DNA of 64,000 nucleotides from Streptomyces tirandamycinicus (lineage in GTDB: Bacteria > Actinomycetota > Actinomycetes > Streptomycetales > Streptomycetaceae): contig NZ_CP029188.1 in NCBI RefSeq assembly GCF_003097515.1, positions 3,040,501 through 3,104,500 on the forward strand. The letters run 5' to 3'. Both the position numbers and the translations under genes were made by a program. Positions 56,216 through 64,000 of the stretch are shown one piece after another. The stretch's first letter is position 1. Every line of letters begins with the position of its first letter. The notes beneath the pieces are model-generated. The model was not told where the DNA came from. It did no database searches and was given only the letters and a program-made list of their open reading frames with translations.

Positions 56216-59200
56216 ATGGGGACCGGTGAGCTCGATCGGGAGGCGCACGTGCCCGCAGGAACGTCCGCAGGAACGTCATCCGCAGGAACGTCGGCCGGAA
56301 CACCGGCAGGACAGCCCGCGCGTGAGACGGGAGGCGCCGCGGCCGGTGCGCCGGGGCGCCCGCACGGCGGCACGGAGGCGCACGCGCCGGAGCACGCCCA
56401 CACCGCCGCGGACGGACTCACACCCGCCGACACGCACGACAGCACGGACGCGCGCACGCCGACGGACACCCGCCACGGCACGGACGCCCACGCCGCCACG
56501 GACCCGCGGACACCGGCCGACACGAACACACCGGCCGGCACGAACACACCCGCGGACACGAACACACCCGCGGACGCGCGCAGGCACACGCAGGACGCCA
56601 CGGACGCATCGCCCGGCACCGCGGACCGTACCGGCGGCCGCCCCGCCGCACCGCCCCGTACCCTCGCCGAGGCGCTGCGCGGCCGTGGTGACCGGGGTCT
56701 GGCCGCGCTGCTCCGCGCCCGCCCGGACCTGCTGAACCCCGTACCGAACGACCTGACGCAGCTCGCCACCCGCGCCGGCACCAGGGCCTCCGTCGTCAGG
56801 GCGCTGGAGCGGCTCGACCGGTTCGCCCAGCAGACCGCCCAGGCTCTGGCCGTGGCCGTGGAGCCCACCTCGTACGGGACACTGCTCGCGCTGCTCAGCG
56901 GCTACGACGGCGGCGACGGCCACGACGGCGACAGCGACAGCGAGGGCCGCGAGGGCGGCGGCGGCCCCACGGCCAATCCAGCGGCCAATCCAGCGGTCGA
57001 GTCGGCGGTCGAGTCGGCGGTCGAGGCCGCGCTCCCGCGCGCGCTCGGCCTGCTGCGCGAGCAGGCGCTGGTCTGGGGCGACGACGACCGGCTGCGGCTG
57101 GTGCGGACCGCGCGCGAACTGCTCGCCCCGTCCCCGCAGCACCCGTCCCCCACCGGCCTCGGTCCGACGGTCGCCGAGGCCACCTCGGGGATGTCACCGG
57201 GCAGGCTGCAGGAGATCCTCGCCGCGGCGGGGCTGCCGACGACGCATGACCCGGTGTCGGCCGTGGAGTCGCTGACCGCGCTGTTCACCGACCGGGAGCG
57301 GATGGCGGCGCTGCTGGACACGGCACCGGCGGAGGCCCTCGCGGTGCTGGACCGGCTGGTGTGGGGGCCGCCGTACGGGACGGTGGCTCCACCGGGGGGT
57401 TCCGCGGGCGGCTCCTCGGGCGCGGCGGACCCGACACCGGTGCAGTGGCTGCGGGACCGGGGGCTGCTGCTGCCCTCCTCGCCGCGGACGGTGGTGCTGC
57501 CGCGCGAGGTGGCGCTGCATCTGCGCGGGGGGCGGGTGCACCGCGAACCGGAGCCGGTGGCGCCGGAGATCCGGGCCGCGGCCGAACACCGTCCGCAGAT
57601 CGTGGACAGCACGGCCGCGGGTCAGGCACACACCGCGCTGGCCACCGTGGAGGAGTTGCTGAAGGGCTGGCAGACGGGCGGACCGGCGGTGCTCAGAGCG
57701 GGCGGCCTGAGCGTCCGGGACCTCAGGAGGACCGCCGCCGCGCTCGACGTCTCCGAGCGGATCGCCGCCTTCTGGCTGGAACTGGCCTACGCGGCCGGGC
57801 TGCTGGCCTCCGACGGGGAGGCCGACGAGCGGTTCGCGCCGACGCCCGCCTACGACGAGTGGCTGGACCTGCCCGCCGCCTCGCGATGGACGGTCCTCAC
57901 GACCGCCTGGCTCACCGCGACCCGGACTCCGGGGCTGGTCGGCGACCAGGACGCCAAGGGCCGTACGGTCGCGGCGCTCGGCCCCGACCTGGACCGCGGT
58001 GCCGCCCCCGAGGTACGTCACCGGGTGCTGGCGCTGCTGGCCGAGCTGCCCCGGGGCGCCGCCGCGGACCCGGTCTCGGTCCTCGCCCGGCTCCGCTGGG
58101 AGCGCCCGGGCCGCGCCCCGGCGTCCGCCCCCGGCACCCCCGAGCCCACGGATCTGCGCTCCCGCATCGCCACATGGACCCTGACCGAGGCGGAGCTCCT
58201 GGGCCTGACGGGCCGCGGAGCCCTCTCCTCCGCGGCCCGCACCCTTCTGTCCGACCCGGCCGTCCCCGACCCGGTCGTCCCCGACCCGGTCGTCCCCGAG
58301 ACAGCCGTCCCCGAGAGGGCCGGAGGCGGACCCGCGCCGCAGCCCGTCCCGAGCGGCCAGGCCGGTCTCGCCGCCCGGGCCGCGCTCGCCGCCGGGGTGA
58401 TCGCGCCGCTGCTGCCCGAACCACTCGACCACGTCCTCCTCCAGGCCGATCTCACCGCCGTCGCACCGGGCCCGCTGGAGCGCCCGCTCGCGGAGGCGCT
58501 CGGCGTCCTCGCGGACGTGGAATCGAAGGGTGGCGCGACGGTCTACCGGTTTACTCCGGCGTCCGTACGCCGGGCCCTGGACGGCGGGCAGGCCGCGGCG
58601 GACCTGCACGCCTTCCTCGCCAAGCACAGCCGTACCCCGGTACCCCAGCCGCTGAGCTACCTCATCGACGACGTGGCCCGCAAGCACGGCCATCTGCGCA
58701 TCGGCGCCGCCTCCGCCTACGTCCGCTGCGACGACGACGCGCTGCTCGACGAGATCCTGGCCGACCGGCGCTCGCAGGGCCTGGGGATGCGCCGGCTCGC
58801 CCCCTCCGTGGTGGCGGCCCAGGCGGACCCCGCCACACTGCTCGAAGGACTGCGGGCCATGGGGTACGCACCGGCCGCGGAGTCCGCCGAAGGGGATGTA
58901 CTGATCACCCGCGCCGACTCCCGTCGCACCCCGCACCGCACCCCGCCGGTCCCCGTAGCGGACGGGCCGCCGGTACCGGACGACACCCTGCTCGCCGCGG
59001 CGGTGAAGGCGATCCGGGCGGGCGACCAGGCCGCGACGGCCGTACGCAAGCCCGCGGCGCACACCGGCGCCGGTGAACTGCCCCGCACCAGCACGGCCGA
59101 GACCCTCGCGACCGTGCAGGCGGCCGCGCTCACCGGCAGCGCCATCTGGATCGGGTACGTCAACGCCGCCGGGACCGCGAGCCAGCGGGTCATCGCACCC

Positions 59201-59314
59201 GTCCGCGTCGAGGGCGGATTCGTCACCGCGTACGACCACACCGCCGACGAGGTGCGCACCTACCCCCTGCACCGGATCACCGGGGCCGCCGAGCTCGCGG
59301 ACGACCCGGCCTGA
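56216..59314 (+). CDS. Helicase-associated (XPB/Ssl2-like N-terminal) protein with WYL-like end
   Basis: The 1032-residue protein contains RTLAEALRGRGDRGLAALLR, LLNPVPNDLTQLATRAG and RASVVRALERLDRFAQQTAQ, then LSYLIDDVARKHGHLRIGAA, as in the helicase C-terminal/XPB-associated family (PF13625) of actinobacteria. It lacks Walker motifs, so it is probably a partner of the XPB helicase encoded 1.2 kb downstream. The C-terminal part SAIWIGYVNAAGTASQRVIA and TYPLHRITGAAEL resembles a WYL-type beta domain. The first about 145 residues are a disordered Ala/Thr repeat (TNTPAGTNTPADTNTPAD). The ATG at 56216 fits the -10 box, but the conserved part begins only near 146. Confidence 0.8.
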   Translation: MGTGELDREAHVPAGTSAGTSSAGTSAGTPAGQPARETGGAAAGAPGRPHGGTEAHAPEHAHTAADGLTPADTHDSTDARTPTDTRHGTDAHAATDPRTPADTNTPAGTNTPADTNTPADARRHTQDATDASPGTADRTGGRPAAPPRTLAEALRGRGDRGLAALLRARPDLLNPVPNDLTQLATRAGTRASVVRALERLDRFAQQTAQALAVAVEPTSYGTLLALLSGYDGGDGHDGDSDSEGREGGGGPTANPAANPAVESAVESAVEAALPRALGLLREQALVWGDDDRLRLVRTARELLAPSPQHPSPTGLGPTVAEATSGMSPGRLQEILAAAGLPTTHDPVSAVESLTALFTDRERMAALLDTAPAEALAVLDRLVWGPPYGTVAPPGGSAGGSSGAADPTPVQWLRDRGLLLPSSPRTVVLPREVALHLRGGRVHREPEPVAPEIRAAAEHRPQIVDSTAAGQAHTALATVEELLKGWQTGGPAVLRAGGLSVRDLRRTAAALDVSERIAAFWLELAYAAGLLASDGEADERFAPTPAYDEWLDLPAASRWTVLTTAWLTATRTPGLVGDQDAKGRTVAALGPDLDRGAAPEVRHRVLALLAELPRGAAADPVSVLARLRWERPGRAPASAPGTPEPTDLRSRIATWTLTEAELLGLTGRGALSSAARTLLSDPAVPDPVVPDPVVPETAVPERAGGGPAPQPVPSGQAGLAARAALAAGVIAPLLPEPLDHVLLQADLTAVAPGPLERPLAEALGVLADVESKGGATVYRFTPASVRRALDGGQAAADLHAFLAKHSRTPVPQPLSYLIDDVARKHGHLRIGAASAYVRCDDDALLDEILADRRSQGLGMRRLAPSVVAAQADPATLLEGLRAMGYAPAAESAEGDVLITRADSRRTPHRTPPVPVADGPPVPDDTLLAAAVKAIRAGDQAATAVRKPAAHTGAGELPRTSTAETLATVQAAALTGSAIWIGYVNAAGTASQRVIAPVRVEGGFVTAYDHTADEVRTYPLHRITGAAELADDPA

Positions 59315-59538
59315 ACGCCCGTCCCGCACACGGCTCACCCGGGGCGGACGCGCCAGGCGCCCCGGCGATTTCGCGAATCATGCGGACAACCGGCGCGATT
59401 CCCGCCCCAGGGTGATCCCTTACCCACCGGGGGGCGACCTTCGGCATTCCGACGGGCGGCCGTGGGCAGCCACCCGGCGTCCCAGTGACGATCCCGGGCC
59501 GGTCCGGCCCCGGACAGCCGGAAGGAAGGTCATCCCAT

Positions 59539-59646
59539 ATGCGTCGTGTCACCACCGTCCTCGTCGCCGCAGCCGCGTTCCTGGGCGCAATGGCCACACA
59601 CGCCTCGGCGGTCGGCATCGATCTCGGCGGCGGACTCACGCTGTAA
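59539..59646 (+). CDS. 35-aa secreted peptide precursor A
   Basis: A strong GGAAGGAAGG ribosome site is followed by an ATG and a 35-codon frame: MRRVTTVLVAAAAFLGAMAT then HASAVGIDLGGGLTL. It is a complete signal peptide (Arg-Arg, hydrophobic core, AxA at HASA) with only about 11 residues left after the predicted cut (VGIDLGGGLTL). It has no cysteine or lantibiotic features. It lies in the gap between the XPB-partner and XPB genes, followed by a similar gene. Confidence 0.6.
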   Translation: MRRVTTVLVAAAAFLGAMATHASAVGIDLGGGLTL

Positions 59647-59830
59647 CCGAACCCGCGGGTCCGTGCCGATGGCGCGGACCCGCCGACGGCCGGGCAGCCC
59701 GCCGTGGGCCGCCCGCCGTGGGCCGCCGCTTCCGGGCCACTGCTTCCGGGCCACCGCTTCCAGGCCGCCCACGACGGCCACCGCAGCGCTCACCCCGGGG
59801 GGAGCGCCCTGCACAGAAAGGTGCCAGGTC

Positions 59831-59947
59831 ATGCGCCGTATCGCCGCCGTCCTCGCGTCGGCCGCGCTCCTCGCCCTCGGTCTCCTCGTCCCCGTACCGC
59901 TCGGCGTCCAGATCGAGGGGCCGCTGATCAACAGCCCGCTGATCTGA
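59831..59947 (+). CDS. 38-aa secreted peptide precursor B
   Basis: The second small gene has GAAAGGTG 10 nt upstream of ATG: MRRIAAVLASAALLALGLLV then PVPLGVQIEGPLINSPLI. The N-terminus resembles peptide A (MRRxxxVL, Ala/Leu core). The product ends in a short polar tail (VQIEGPLINSPLI). It may be a signal peptide plus pheromone-like peptide or a membrane-bound peptide. Its 184-bp distance from A suggests tandem duplication of an expression unit. Confidence 0.6.
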   Translation: MRRIAAVLASAALLALGLLVPVPLGVQIEGPLINSPLI

Positions 59948-60537
59948 GCCCGGCAGTCCGGTCCATGGCACGAGCCAGGGCACCTCCCGGGGCACGACCA
60001 GACGGCCCGGCAACGGGGGCCCGGGCCAGGGGGCCCGGGATAGGGGGGCCGGGATAGGGGGGCCGGGATAGGGGGGCCTGAGCAGGGGGCCGAGCTAGGG
60101 AAGGAGGCACGACCCGGGGGGGCCGGACAACGAGTACAGAGACCAGGACGGAGATCAAGACCAGGACAAAGACAGAGAACGGAGACGGGGGCAGAGGCGG
60201 AGGTGGAGACGGAGAACGGAGACGGAGGGGGAAGGGGAAGGAGAGGGGGAGGGGGAGACAGCGGCGGAGGCGGAGACCGACGGGGGATCTCAGGGAGGCA
60301 CGACGGGCGCGGCTCCGAGGGGCGGGGCAGGGGCGCGGGGGCCGAAGCCACAGGCCGGCCACCGAGGCCTTCGGGCCGGGCTCCCAGGAGCCCGGCCCCG
60401 TACCGCGAAGGACGGTGCCCGCGAGATGGCCGCTGTGGCCGAGGCCACCCGGTCGCGGCGTCCGATGAGGCAAACTGGACGTTTGGCCGCACGGGATCGC
60501 CGGACCCGGGCGCAGGCCGCGATGAAAGGGCACCCAC
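59948..60537. repeat. Intergenic polypurine region upstream of the XPB helicase gene
   Basis: From about 60085 to 60300 the plus strand is mostly purine (blocks such as GGAGACGGAGGGGGAAGGGG). Before it, GGGATAGGGGGGCC repeats three times with a period of 14-15 (60037-60080). Near 60471-60485 the inverted repeat CAAAC-TGGAC-GTTTG lies 50 bp before the helicase start and may be an operator. No gene is supported. Confidence 0.7.
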
Positions 60538-62181
60538 GTGAACGGGCCGCTTATCGTCCAAAGCGACAAGACTCTTCTGCTCGAGGTCGACCACGACCTG
60601 GCCGACGCGTGCCGCCGCGCCATCGCCCCCTTCGCCGAGCTGGAGCGCGCCCCCGAGCACATTCACACCTACCGTGTCACCCCGCTCGGACTGTGGAACG
60701 CACGGGCGGCCGGGCACGACGCCGAGCAGGTCGTGGACGCGCTCGTCGAGTTCTCCCGCTACCCCGTCCCGCACGCGCTGCTGGTCGACGTGGCCGAGAC
60801 GATGGCCCGGTACGGTCGTCTCACGCTGGTCAAGCACCCCACCCACGGCCTGGTGCTGTCCACGACCGACCGCCCCGTGCTGGAGGAGGTCCTGCGCTCC
60901 AAGAGGATCCAGCCGCTGGTCGGCCCAAGGATCGACCCGGACACGGTCGCCGTGCACCCCTCCGAGCGCGGCCAGATCAAGCAGACGCTGCTGAAGCTCG
61001 GCTGGCCCGCCGAGGACCACGCCGGCTACGTCGACGGGGAGGCCCACCGCATCGACCTGGACGAGTCCGGCTGGGCCCTGCGCCCGTACCAGAAGCAGGC
61101 GGTCGAGGGCTTCTGGCACGGTGGCTCGGGTGTCGTGGTGCTCCCCTGCGGCGCGGGCAAGACGCTGGTCGGCGCCGGGGCGATGGCCCAGGCGAAGGCG
61201 ACCACGCTCATCCTCGTCACCAACACGGTCTCCGCCCGCCAGTGGAAGCACGAGCTCGTGAAGCGCACCTCGCTGACCGAGGAGGAGATCGGCGAGTACA
61301 GCGGCGCGAAGAAGGAGATCCGACCGGTCACCATCGCCACGTACCAGGTGCTCACGACCAGGCGGAAGGGTGTCTACCCGCACCTGGAGCTGTTCGACTC
61401 CCGCGACTGGGGGCTGATCGTCTACGACGAGGTGCACCTCCTGCCCGCACCGGTCTTCAAGTTCACCGCGGACCTGCAGGCCCGCCGGCGGCTCGGCCTG
61501 ACGGCGACGCTCGTGCGCGAGGACGGCCGCGAGTCGGACGTCTTCTCGCTCATCGGCCCCAAGCGGTTCGACGCGCCCTGGAAGGAGATCGAGGCGCAGG
61601 GGTACATCGCGCCCGCGGACTGCGTCGAGGTCCGGGTCAATCTGACGGACTCCGAGCGGCTCGCGTACGCGACGGCGGAGACCGAGGAGAAGTACCGCTT
61701 CTGCGCCACCACGGACACCAAGCGGAAGGTCGCGGAGGCGCTCGTGCGCAGGCACGCGGGCCAGCAGACCCTGGTCATCGGCCAGTACATCGACCAGCTC
61801 GACGAACTCGGCGAGCACCTGGACGCGCCCGTCATCAAGGGCGAGACGCCCAACTCCCAGCGGGAGAAGCTCTTCGACGCGTTCCGGAACGGCGAGATCT
61901 CGGTCCTGGTCGTCTCCAAGGTCGCGAACTTCTCGATCGACCTGCCGGAGGCGACGATCGCCATCCAGGTGTCGGGCACCTTCGGCTCCCGCCAGGAGGA
62001 GGCCCAGCGCCTCGGCCGCGTGCTGCGCCCGAAGGCGGACGGCCACAAGGCGCACTTCTACTCGGTGGTGGCCCGCGACACGATCGACCAGGACTTCGCG
62101 GCGCACCGCCAGCGCTTCCTCGCGGAGCAGGGGTACGCGTACCGGATCGTGGACGCGGACGACCTGGCCGCCGAGGGCTGA
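60538..62181 (+). CDS. XPB-type DNA repair helicase
   Basis: The 547-residue superfamily 2 helicase resembles archaeal/bacterial XPB (ERCC3). An N-terminal damage-recognition-like region (1-180) is followed by a Walker A LPCGAGKTLVG near 203, the DEVH box (VYDEVHLLPAP, Asp298), motif III LGLTATLVREDG (the Arg-Glu-Asp run is XPB-typical), and C-terminal motifs TLVIGQYIDQLDELG and FGSRQEEAQRLGRVLRPK. It unwinds DNA 3'-5' and probably works with the partner protein encoded upstream. GTG 60538 follows GAAAGGG. Confidence 0.92.
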   Translation: MNGPLIVQSDKTLLLEVDHDLADACRRAIAPFAELERAPEHIHTYRVTPLGLWNARAAGHDAEQVVDALVEFSRYPVPHALLVDVAETMARYGRLTLVKHPTHGLVLSTTDRPVLEEVLRSKRIQPLVGPRIDPDTVAVHPSERGQIKQTLLKLGWPAEDHAGYVDGEAHRIDLDESGWALRPYQKQAVEGFWHGGSGVVVLPCGAGKTLVGAGAMAQAKATTLILVTNTVSARQWKHELVKRTSLTEEEIGEYSGAKKEIRPVTIATYQVLTTRRKGVYPHLELFDSRDWGLIVYDEVHLLPAPVFKFTADLQARRRLGLTATLVREDGRESDVFSLIGPKRFDAPWKEIEAQGYIAPADCVEVRVNLTDSERLAYATAETEEKYRFCATTDTKRKVAEALVRRHAGQQTLVIGQYIDQLDELGEHLDAPVIKGETPNSQREKLFDAFRNGEISVLVVSKVANFSIDLPEATIAIQVSGTFGSRQEEAQRLGRVLRPKADGHKAHFYSVVARDTIDQDFAAHRQRFLAEQGYAYRIVDADDLAAEG

Positions 62182-62356
62182 CGGCACCGGCCCGGGCGCG
62201 GGTGTCCTGCCGCTGCCACTGCCACTGCCGTGTCCGGGGACAGGCGGTCGCTACGCTGGGCTCGGGCCCCGACCAGGCCGGTGCGCACGACGCCCGGCAG
62301 GCGCGACCGGACGGCACGCCGGGCGTCCGCCCGTACCACCGGACGAGGAGGACCCG

Positions 62357-62638
62357 ATGCCGCACCACGAGAGCCACGAGGTGCTCTTCACGGAGTCGGC
62401 GGCCCGTGACCGCGACCGCTTGGACCCGGTGCGCCGGGCGTCGTTCGACAAGGCACTGGAGATCCTCGCCCGCGACCCGTACACCGAGCACTCCCGTCCG
62501 ATAGGTCCCGGCGAACAGGACCGCGAGATCCGGCTGACCTCGCAGGTCGTGGCGGAGTACATAGTCTCGCGGGGACGGCTGCTGCTGGTCGTCCTGCGGA
62601 TCTTCGACGACGCGGACATCCTGCTTCCGGAAGGCTGA
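62357..62638 (+). CDS. RelE/ParE-like toxin without visible antitoxin
   Basis: The 93-residue protein has HEVLFTESAARDRDRLDPVR and AEYIVSRGRLLLVVLRIFDD, consistent with the RelE/ParE fold (beta-strand plus helices, basic patch, final strand). No antitoxin gene adjoins on either side within 200 bp. ACGAGGAGG is the ribosome site. It could be a solitary toxin controlled elsewhere, or not a toxin. Confidence 0.65.
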   Translation: MPHHESHEVLFTESAARDRDRLDPVRRASFDKALEILARDPYTEHSRPIGPGEQDREIRLTSQVVAEYIVSRGRLLLVVLRIFDDADILLPEG

Positions 62639-62830
62639 GGCGCCGGCGCGGGCCCGTGGAGACGCCCCGGCTCAGCGGGCAGCTCTGGCACCTGCTCCCG
62701 CCACCGTGCCTGCCGCGGTCCCCGCCCCCGTGCCCACCGCCGTGGTCCCGCACCGCGCGGGCGGCAGGTGGACCGCTGCAGGCGGGCCGCTGCGGGCGAA
62801 GGCCGCTCAGCGCGGGCCCGCGGGCGGCGC

Positions 62831-63019
62831 TCAGCGGTGCCTGCGGACGCCGGCCTCCTCGCTGTACTCACCGAGGACCGCGACTCCGAACGCCGTGGCG
62901 ACGAAGACCTTCACCGCGCGCAGCGCATCGCCGAGCCGGTGGGAGCGGTGGGCCGGGGCGCCGGTGGCGGTGGCTCCGCGACCGGGCCGGGACGCTGGGT
63001 TGAGGGTGGCTGCACTCAT
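62831..63019 (-). CDS. 62-aa conserved-looking small protein beside helD
   Basis: The minus strand from ATG 63019 reads MSAATLNPASRPGRGATATG, then LGDALRAVKVFVATAFGVAV and LGEYSEEAGVRRHR. A basic N-terminus, an amphipathic/hydrophobic segment of about 20 residues and an acidic-basic end suggest a small membrane-associated protein. I believe similar proteins are common in Streptomyces near helD. Ribosome-site support is weak. Confidence 0.65.
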   Translation of the reverse strand: MSAATLNPASRPGRGATATGAPAHRSHRLGDALRAVKVFVATAFGVAVLGEYSEEAGVRRHR

Positions 63020-63154
63020 GTGACCAGGATGGTTTGCGGATGTGCGCACCACATCGGCCTGCGGGCCGAACGCCGGTGGGGAACGCGTACGACTTCCGGC
63101 AGAGGGCTCCCCTACGGGGCGGACCTGCCCCTGGAAATCCATTCGCCCCGGTAG

Positions 63155-63179
63155 GGCGGGCTGAGTAGAATCGCCCGCC
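63155..63179. promoter_or_regulatory. Promoter of helD with flanking inverted repeat
   Basis: TAGAAT (63166-63171) is a strong -10 box. GGCGGGC (63155-63161) and GCCCGCC (63173-63179) form an inverted repeat that brackets it with an 11-nt spacer, a position for repressor binding. The -35 is weak (TTCGCC near 63142). Confidence 0.55.
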
Positions 63180-63279
63180 TTGCCCGCCTCCCTCGCAGGA
63201 GTGCTGCCTCCCGGACGGAAACCGGGTGCGCTGTCATGTCCTACTTCTCCACCACCAACGTACCCTCGGAGGCAGCACC

Positions 63280-64000
63280 GTGCCCGCGCCCGAAGCACCC
63301 GTAGCACCGGCGCACGATCCCCTGGGCCGCGAACGGGCCCATCTGGCCGCGTCGCGCGCCGCCCTGCGCGAGATGCGCGAGGACGTCGAAGCCCTGGACA
63401 TCCGCGACGTCACCGCGAACTGGGTGAACGCCGCCGTCCTGCAGTCGCAGATCAGCGAGCGGATCAGGTCGCTCGCGGATCTCGCCCACACCCCGCTGTT
63501 CTTCGGACGGCTGGACTACCGGCACGACACGCAGGAGGGGCAGCGCTTCTACATCGGCCGGCGCCATGTGCACGACGGCGGCGGCGACCCCATGGTGATC
63601 GACTGGCGGGCGCCGGTCTCCCAGCCGTTCTACCGGGCCTCCCGCAAGGATCCGATGGACGTGCGGCTGCGCCGCCGCTTCGGCTACACGGGCGGCGAAC
63701 TGACGGCGTACGAGGACGAGCACCTGACCGACCCGGCCGAGGCGGACCGGACCAGCAGGCTGCTCCAGGCCGAGATCGAGCGTCCGCGCGTGGGCCCGAT
63801 GCGGGACATCGTGGCCACGATCCAGCCCGAGCAGGACGAGATCGTACGGTCCGGCCTGACGGGCACGGTGTGCGTGCAGGGCGGTCCCGGTACCGGGAAG
63901 ACCGCCGTGGGGCTGCACCGGGTGGCGTACCTGCTGTACGCGCACCGGGAGCGGCTCGCCCGTACCGGCACGCTGGTCATCGGGCCGAACCGGTCCTTCC
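63280..64000 (+). CDS. helD: HelD-type RNA polymerase-associated helicase (3' end outside window)
   Basis: This is 240 residues of a UvrD-like superfamily 1 helicase with the HelD N-terminal coiled-coil arm (LGRERAHLAASRAALREMRE, then DVEALDIRDV). YIGRRHVHDGGGDPMVIDWR and APVSQPFYRAS are the HelD-specific region, and the Walker A GGPGTGKTAVGLHRVAYLL is near 201. HelD binds RNA polymerase and helps recycle it from stalled complexes; in streptomycetes one class also gives rifampicin tolerance. GGAGG lies 7 nt before GTG 63280. The rest of the gene is outside the window. Confidence 0.88.
   Translation, partial: MPAPEAPVAPAHDPLGRERAHLAASRAALREMREDVEALDIRDVTANWVNAAVLQSQISERIRSLADLAHTPLFFGRLDYRHDTQEGQRFYIGRRHVHDGGGDPMVIDWRAPVSQPFYRASRKDPMDVRLRRRFGYTGGELTAYEDEHLTDPAEADRTSRLLQAEIERPRVGPMRDIVATIQPEQDEIVRSGLTGTVCVQGGPGTGKTAVGLHRVAYLLYAHRERLARTGTLVIGPNRSF

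Noticed and set aside
63020..63279. Rifampicin-associated element before helD
   Set aside because: The known inverted-repeat motif was not found; only the GGCGGGC/GCCCGCC repeat is present.

Overview
The window is chromosomal DNA of a Streptomyces or very close relative. The GC content is very high, GTG/TTG starts and ATGA/GTGA overlaps are common, and the gene content is typical of the genus: a DtxR-type iron regulator, the futalosine menaquinone genes mqnB/mqnD, an XPB-type helicase and HelD. As far as I remember it, the gene order follows the S. coelicolor core from dmdR1/nagS/citA through serC and mqnBD to helD. I see no rRNA, tRNA, CRISPR array, prophage or intact insertion sequence.

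Layout. 1-6.5 kb: the 3' end of an XRE-type regulator, a convergent terminator, dmdR1, the divergent phosphosugar gene nagS with a DasR-like site in its promoter, a PAS/PAS/GAF sensor, a short structured transcript encoding a 12-aa peptide, pdxH and a citrate synthase. 6.5-8.8 kb: an isopenicillin-N-synthase-like oxygenase behind a leaderless RRRHVDFLR-type leader peptide, and a vapBC-like toxin-antitoxin pair with its own palindromic operator. 8.8-19.5 kb: one long leftward operon for acyl-CoA catabolism. It encodes a TIGR03084 protein, an AtuA-like protein, a biotin-dependent acyl-CoA carboxylase (both subunits), an acyl-CoA dehydrogenase, a cinnamate/coumarate-type CoA ligase, an enoyl-CoA hydratase and a TetR regulator. 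A palindrome in front of the first gene is a plausible operator for that TetR protein.

19.6-35.5 kb: a DMT exporter and LysR regulator, two HAD/Uma2-type genes, a fused FAD/Fe-S oxidoreductase, serC, an atypical lower-GC membrane protein, secreted proteins, an SGNH hydrolase, MT0933-like and CBS stress proteins, a frameshifted pterin dehydratase/VOC gene, an aldo-keto reductase and a 29-aa membrane peptide. 35.7-50.7 kb: ThpR, a marR-MFS pair, a CopG protein, a purine permease, DUF2530, a CtpE-like P-type ATPase, a sacsin/HSP90-like ATPase, remains of an EmrB-type transporter, DUF3027 and a second MFS protein. 50.9-64 kb: a DUF2771 lipoprotein, mqnB-mqnD, a cold-shock protein, small membrane proteins, a phosphatase, a divergent pair with a symmetric promoter (membrane protein versus XPB-partner protein), two tiny secreted peptides, the XPB helicase, a ParE-like toxin, a small conserved peptide and the start of helD.

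Two features run through the whole window. Short GC-rich tandem arrays (9-45 bp units, plus one 116-bp unit) lie in many gene gaps and also inside coding regions. Many genes also have a -10 box 6-8 nt before the start codon, as expected for leaderless mRNAs.
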